From an uncultured Odoribacter sp. (GTDB lineage Bacteria > Bacteroidota > Bacteroidia > Bacteroidales > Marinifilaceae), in assembly GCA_905193145.1 (NCBI GenBank), contig CAJJNP010000127.1, forward strand, positions 1 to 9,988: DNA of 9,988 nt, given 5' to 3'. Under the pieces are notes generated by a model. That model worked only from the letters and a program-made list of their open reading frames with translations. It did not search any database and was not told the origin of the DNA. Shown piece after piece: positions 6,251 to 9,988 of this stretch. Position numbers and translations under genes: made by a program. Numbering within the stretch: the stretch's first letter is position 1; every line of letters begins with the position of its first letter.

Positions 6251-6378
6251 CTGATTAATCAGACTATACAAACGATTATCGACAACTAAATTACAAATAA
6301 AATTCCGACATAATTTTATTTCTTAAGAAAAAAATAAGTAATACATAATTAAGCATGCATTTTCATCTGATCAATCAG
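6251..6378. repeat. Pair of matching dyads CTGATnnATCAG in the leader region
   Basis: CTGATTAATCAG at 6251-6262 is a perfect palindrome, and CTGATCAATCAG at 6367-6378 differs by one central base. Both are followed by A or AG and lie 116 bases apart, roughly eleven helical turns. A related TCCTGATTAATC at 250-261 lies upstream of cas6 and is shared exactly with 6249-6260. The similarity suggests a common DNA-binding protein, but short AT-rich matches can be chance. Confidence 0.3.
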
Positions 6379-6422
6379 AGGTTTGCTATTTAATAAAACT
6401 ATATCAAAGCCCAATATAACAA

Positions 6423-8471
6423 TTAATATTTCTCTTTACGTTCAAACTCCCCCCCGTCCGTATAATACTTCCATGTACCTTTAGGTAAGTTATTGGCATA
6501 CTTCCCGCGAAGTTTCAGTTTTCCATTTTCATAATATTCGCGATAACGTCCATGACGTTTCCCTTCTTTTACTTCTGCTTCACTTTTCAGTGCACCTTCC
6601 GGATAAAACTCCCGCAAAACATTTCCTTCAAACCTCTCAACATAAAAACGCTTCAGTTCACTCATTTGCTCTTTTTCCGTAGCAGCATCCCCATCCATTT
6701 CCTCATCTTCTTCATCCGTATCAATCGCAGCAATAGTTTCTTCGGGAACATATGGACTATAATCCATCACATACTGCAAAGAAGCCGACTCCTTATTACT
6801 CACAATCTGCATTGTCCAATAAGGAAATGAATACAAAACCTCCTTATTGGCCCGTATTTCATTCCATGTGGCAGCATTCATCATCGGTTTCAGCAGAGAA
6901 TAGAACTTATGCACATCCGTATACAAAAAGAGAGTCGAACTCGAATTCAAATATGAAAATGCATTTTTAAATCCTAAGGTGTTTTTCAATAAGTTCTTCT
7001 GTTCATAATCTTCTACAAATGAAAGCAAAGACGAAGCCTTATTACTGAAAACCACATAATCATCTACATATGTATAATATGGTTTCTCGAACTTATCAAA
7101 CAATACTCCGAAAAACAAACGGAAGAAACCTTTCATTTCAACATAGTTGATCTCGAAATCTTTATAATTAACCGTTTTGACTTTAACCGGAGTACGCCGT
7201 TTTACTTTCTTTTCAATGAATTCCATATTCTTACGGGCATCCTTGATACTTTTTGCACCGATAGCCAAAATAAGTTCGGGCTCATGCCCCAACAAGCCTG
7301 GCTCGGACTGCGTAATGGCAAATTCTCCCGACATCCAACTCAGAAAGTTCTCTTCCAGAGAGATGCCAAACAATCCTTCGATCTTTTTCCGAGAACTCTT
7401 ATAAGAATCATACAACGGTTTGTCATGAGCAGAAAGAGCACTCTCCAACTCTTTCACAAAAGTTATCGGATTATTAAAGCCGATATTAGTATAAAAAGCT
7501 GTCCGCCCGGACAAAATCTCATGCGCTTTCATTTTATGCCTTCCCGAATTCAGCAAAGCAATGACGTAAGGATCGGCTGTATCTTTTTGTAATGTATAAC
7601 CTTTCACTTCCATCCTTTTTTTATCCGTATTGAAATAAAGACCGGCAAAATCCATGGAATTACTGAACATATCGATGTACTCGTTTTTAGCCCCCAAATA
7701 GATAGCCATAAACTGAGGTAAACGTGCATAATTAATAAACACCCGGACAAGACCTTTGCCGGAAACCAACCTCTCGGCTTCGATAAAGGCACGATCAAGC
7801 CCTATTTTGGGTTTATCACGCGAATCAATGGCAGCTTCTACCAGTTTGGATGTATAAGAAGCCACAAAATGATTGTCGACAAAAGCCGTATAAAAAATAG
7901 CACGCGTATCCGGATCGCGCATTTCAAGAATATTAATGCCATTATAATTTCGGTTAGTGACCGAATTACCAGCCATCGTCAGCACTGTCTCAATCTGATC
8001 TTTCAACAAATCGATTTTGGATGCTTTCTGCATATCCAGAATAATCAGAAAATCCCAATCGGAAGTACGGGTCTTATGAATTGAAATAAGCATATCCCGC
8101 TTACCGACAAGTGACAACAAGACTTTGTTGCCCTTAACAATCGAATCCAATGTCTCCACACTTTTCGTTATTTCCTCAAAAGATTTCGCTTTCTTCAGGC
8201 ATTGCCATGTTTCACTTCCACTGAACTTTTCCCAATCCTTGACCGGAGCGGACGATTGAATGATAAATGCAGCGTCTTCCGGGACTAAATAGACCTGCTG
8301 AATATTACGATCAGGGGAAAGAAATAAATGAACTATAGAGTATACCATATAAACTGCCAATGTCACCCCTATTACAAGCAAAGTTCTCTTTATAGTTTTT
8401 CGTGCAGTATTCTTTTTCTCTCCGAAATCGAAGCATTGTTCTTGCTGAACATCATTAAATTCATCCATCAT
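6423..8471 (-). CDS. Membrane-anchored DUF3352-like protein with C-terminal MORN-type repeats
   Basis: A 682-residue protein of unknown role. Residues 1-29 form a polar cytoplasmic head ending in a basic patch (ARKTIKR), followed by one membrane helix (about 30-51), so the rest is probably periplasmic. Residues about 58-580 form a large alpha/beta body beginning VPEDAAFIIQSSAPVKDW, the DUF3352-type opening common in Bacteroidota. An acidic linker, rich in D and E (about 584-602), leads to two full and one partial MORN-2/YwqK-type repeats (about 620-682), with units such as FYPEGALKSEA, YYENGKLKLRGKY and YYTDGGEFE. These repeats form beta hairpins. The gene has its own candidate promoter and stands alone, with an 84-base gap from nhaA upstream. 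MORN-2 repeats also occur in phage-related and antitoxin-annotated proteins, but nothing here suggests a toxin pair. DUF3352 is recalled, not searched. Confidence 0.8.
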   Translation of the reverse strand: MMDEFNDVQQEQCFDFGEKKNTARKTIKRTLLVIGVTLAVYMVYSIVHLFLSPDRNIQQVYLVPEDAAFIIQSSAPVKDWEKFSGSETWQCLKKAKSFEEITKSVETLDSIVKGNKVLLSLVGKRDMLISIHKTRTSDWDFLIILDMQKASKIDLLKDQIETVLTMAGNSVTNRNYNGINILEMRDPDTRAIFYTAFVDNHFVASYTSKLVEAAIDSRDKPKIGLDRAFIEAERLVSGKGLVRVFINYARLPQFMAIYLGAKNEYIDMFSNSMDFAGLYFNTDKKRMEVKGYTLQKDTADPYVIALLNSGRHKMKAHEILSGRTAFYTNIGFNNPITFVKELESALSAHDKPLYDSYKSSRKKIEGLFGISLEENFLSWMSGEFAITQSEPGLLGHEPELILAIGAKSIKDARKNMEFIEKKVKRRTPVKVKTVNYKDFEINYVEMKGFFRLFFGVLFDKFEKPYYTYVDDYVVFSNKASSLLSFVEDYEQKNLLKNTLGFKNAFSYLNSSSTLFLYTDVHKFYSLLKPMMNAATWNEIRANKEVLYSFPYWTMQIVSNKESASLQYVMDYSPYVPEETIAAIDTDEEDEEMDGDAATEKEQMSELKRFYVERFEGNVLREFYPEGALKSEAEVKEGKRHGRYREYYENGKLKLRGKYANNLPKGTWKYYTDGGEFERKEKY

Positions 8472-8494
8472 AATCAGTTGTTAGCTTAAGTGAA

Positions 8495-8502
8495 CAAAAC
8501 TA
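8495..8502 (-). promoter_or_regulatory. Promoter -7 box for the DUF3352-like gene
   Basis: The minus strand reads TAGTTTTG, an exact TAnnTTTG match, 23 bases upstream of the ATG at 8471. No clear -33 TTTG lies at the right distance. A separate promoter would explain why this gene can be expressed apart from nhaA. Confidence 0.45.
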
Positions 8503-8523
8503 CAGAAAAAGATGATGCCTTAC

Positions 8524-8541
8524 TCTTTTCTTCAGAAAAGA
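8524..8541. repeat. Short inverted repeat after nhaA, weak terminator candidate
   Basis: TCTTTTCT at 8524-8531 and AGAAAAGA at 8534-8541 are perfect complements with a two-base centre. The dyad lies 14 bases past the nhaA stop. The stem is A/T-rich and not followed by a clear T tract on the minus strand, so termination there would be weak. Confidence 0.25.
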
Positions 8542-8555
8542 AACAGATTCTTTGG

Positions 8556-9869
8556 TTATCTTTTCTTCGGTAATACGAGATATAACACAATATACCCCAA
8601 AATACCTGCCAAAGCCGTACCGGAAAGTACACCAAATTTAGCTTGATTCAGCAATACCGGATGGGTTACACCGAATGACAGATTTGCAATAAACAAAGAT
8701 ACCGTAAAACCGATACCACCCAGCAAAGCAACACCGGCAATGTTTTTCCAGTCCATACCTTGCGGCATAGGCGTAAGCTTACTTTTAACTGCCAACCACG
8801 TAAAGAAGTAAATACCCAGAAATTTACCACACAATAACCCTAAAGCTACGGCAATGCTCACTTCCCCTATCACTTCTCCTCCACCACTGAACACCACTCC
8901 TGCATTCACAAAAGCGAACAGAGGAAGAATGATATAATTAACCACTCCATGAAGATTATCTTCCAGAGACTGTAAAGGACTGATCACGCGATCGGAAGCC
9001 GACTCCACTCTTTTCAACTGTGCTATCTGCTCATTGGTCAATACAATATCATTCTCACCCATAACCGGAAAAGTATTAATGATACGCCGGATACGTTCGA
9101 TATATCTGCCTACACGCAGTTGAGGTTTGGCAGGTATTACAAAAGCCAATAGTACCCCGGCAATCGTACTATGAATGCCCGATTGTAAAAACAGATACCA
9201 GATAACAACACCGATAACCAGAAAAAACAATTTATTGGTAACCACCCGTTTACCGACGAAATAAAGTAAGATTAAAAGTAAAATAGCTACCAACAAATAT
9301 CCATAAGCCACATGAGAGCTATAAAAAACAGCAATAACAAGAATACCTCCAATATCATCGACTACGGCAAAAGCCGTCAGAAAAATTTTCAGACTCAACG
9401 GCACGCGCTTTCCCAACAGGCTCAGTACTCCCAGCGAGAAAGCAATATCCGTAGCCATCGGTATAGCAAGCCCTTGCCCGCCCGGAGCACCCGGCGCACA
9501 AACAAATGAATAGACTAAAACAGGAAACAGCATACCACCACAGGCAGCGATAAACGGCAATGCCGCTTTCCGGAAAGAAGACAGCTCTCCAACCAACAAT
9601 TCACGTTTTATCTCCAATCCTACCAACAGAAAAAAGACAGTCATCAATCCGTCATTAATAAACTCGATCATTGTCAGATTCTGACCTCCATGAGAAAGCA
9701 GATTAAAATTGCCAATCCGGAAATGAAGTTCATGCGACAGGAATTCCTGATAGACAGGAGCCACTGGAGAGTTGGCAATAATAGCAGCAGCAATCGCTGT
9801 CAGAAATAGCAAAATACTCGCCGCAATATTCATGGACGAGAAGTGTCTCATTGTTCGCAAGATAGTCAT
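8556..9869 (-). CDS. nhaA: Na+/H+ antiporter NhaA
   Basis: Inner-membrane antiporter that expels Na+ in exchange for protons, for pH and sodium homeostasis. Family hallmarks are all present: EFINDGLMTVFFLLVGLEIK near the end of the first third, D141 in PMATDIAFSLG, the ion-binding pair D171-D172 in FAVVDDIGG, K349 in LLCGKFLGI (equivalent to E. coli K300), and GGIGFTVSLFIANLSFG late in the protein. It has 437 residues against 388 in E. coli. Much of the excess is a longer, charged cytoplasmic loop at about 247-305, between VIPAKPQL and NYIILPLFAF, a form seen in Bacteroidota. The first ATG is used; an ATG six codons in (MRHFSSMN) would match the E. coli start better and is a fair alternative. 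No Shine-Dalgarno sequence is present. All key residues are intact, so function is expected. Confidence 0.96.
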   Translation of the reverse strand: MTILRTMRHFSSMNIAASILLFLTAIAAAIIANSPVAPVYQEFLSHELHFRIGNFNLLSHGGQNLTMIEFINDGLMTVFFLLVGLEIKRELLVGELSSFRKAALPFIAACGGMLFPVLVYSFVCAPGAPGGQGLAIPMATDIAFSLGVLSLLGKRVPLSLKIFLTAFAVVDDIGGILVIAVFYSSHVAYGYLLVAILLLILLYFVGKRVVTNKLFFLVIGVVIWYLFLQSGIHSTIAGVLLAFVIPAKPQLRVGRYIERIRRIINTFPVMGENDIVLTNEQIAQLKRVESASDRVISPLQSLEDNLHGVVNYIILPLFAFVNAGVVFSGGGEVIGEVSIAVALGLLCGKFLGIYFFTWLAVKSKLTPMPQGMDWKNIAGVALLGGIGFTVSLFIANLSFGVTHPVLLNQAKFGVLSGTALAGILGYIVLYLVLPKKR

Positions 9870-9902
9870 GGTATATGTGTTTTAATAATAAGATTTAAAG
9901 TA

Positions 9903-9988
9903 TTACTCAGTTTGCGCTATTCCACATAACTTCTCAGGGCAAGCTTCTTCACCCAAAGAACAAAAATACCGGTCAATATCAGATTCAA
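9903..9988 (-). CDS. Possible 3' end of an upstream leftward gene (uncertain)
   Basis: From the right edge two minus-strand frames stay open. One runs 28 codons to a TAA at 9903-9905, with a peptide ending in ACPEKLCGIAQTE and G-rich first codon positions. The other runs 23 codons to a TAG, with a hydrophobic stretch LILTGIFVLWVKK that would suit the end of a membrane protein. Only one, if either, is real, and neither is recognised. If a gene ends here, nhaA follows it by about 33 bases and may be co-transcribed. Alternatively this is simply the nhaA promoter region. Confidence 0.25.
   Translation of the reverse strand, partial: ESDIDRYFCSLGEEACPEKLCGIAQTE
9961..9968 (-). promoter_or_regulatory. 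Candidate -7 box for nhaA
   Basis: The minus strand reads TATTTTTG, an exact TAnnTTTG match, with TTG at 9986-9988 about 17 bases upstream as a possible -33 core. It implies a leader of about 85 bases. It conflicts with, or would lie inside, the possible gene end at 9903-9988. Confidence 0.35.

Larger units (their letters stand above)
6081..6422 (-). promoter_or_regulatory. AT-rich intergenic region, probable CRISPR leader
   Basis: These 342 bases lie between the first intact repeat (in the minus-strand sense) and the stop of the DUF3352-like gene. They hold no gene. The stretch is strongly AT-rich and carries a series of dyads: 6153-6200, 6251-6262, 6319-6330 (TTTCTTAAGAAA) and 6367-6378. 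Position and composition suit a CRISPR leader, where array transcription starts and new spacers enter. No exact TAnnTTTG box was found on the minus strand, so the array promoter is not located. No clear rho-independent terminator for the gene at 6423-8471 is seen either. Confidence 0.5.

Noticed and set aside
6423..6640. MORN-2 repeats as evidence of a toxin-antitoxin module
   Set aside because: The repeats are the tail of a large membrane-anchored protein with no small partner gene; the antitoxin label on YwqK-like proteins is not enough.
1..9988. tRNA, rRNA or riboswitch genes
   Set aside because: No cloverleaf, rRNA signature or recognisable riboswitch core was seen in the intergenic regions.

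Overview
The window reads as a gut-type Bacteroidota chromosome, most likely Bacteroides or a close relative. The signs are AT-rich intergenic DNA, promoter -7 boxes of the TAnnTTTG type rather than the usual TATAAT, start codons mostly without Shine-Dalgarno sequences, and protein types typical of that phylum (long-loop NhaA, N-terminally extended MetAP, DUF3352-like protein with MORN-type repeats). No species can be named from sequence alone.

Layout. 1-86 (minus) is the first 28 codons of what looks like cas6, the CRISPR RNA-processing nuclease, running out of the left edge. 87-703 is a non-coding, palindrome-rich divergent region. 704-2788 (plus) is a two-gene operon, methionine aminopeptidase then rmuC, closed by a perfect 19-bp bidirectional terminator. 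2887-5734 (minus) is a tightly packed three-gene operon, read as an exported NEW3-type Ig-like membrane protein, then an ABC ATPase, then an ABC-2 permease. 5919-6080 is a three-repeat, two-spacer CRISPR mini-array. 6081-6422 is its AT-rich probable leader. 6423-8471 (minus) is a large membrane-anchored DUF3352-like protein with C-terminal MORN-type repeats. 8556-9869 (minus) is nhaA, and the last 86 bases may hold the end of another leftward gene.

How it fits together. The most notable point is the combination of a cas6 start at the left edge and a detached mini-array 5.8 kb away. The repeat, read on the minus strand, ends in ATTGAAAC, the 8-nt crRNA tag typical of Cas6-processed type I-B/III systems. 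The degenerate repeat is at the left, so the array and its leader also point leftward, the same direction as cas6. A main CRISPR-Cas locus probably lies just left of the window, with this array as a small satellite whose crRNAs would depend on that locus. The remaining genes are housekeeping or envelope functions: N-terminal Met removal, a recombination-associated nuclease, an ABC export or envelope complex, and Na+/H+ exchange. Within the ABC operon the two downstream genes each have a strong Shine-Dalgarno sequence embedded in the end of the preceding gene. None of the other starts in the window does.
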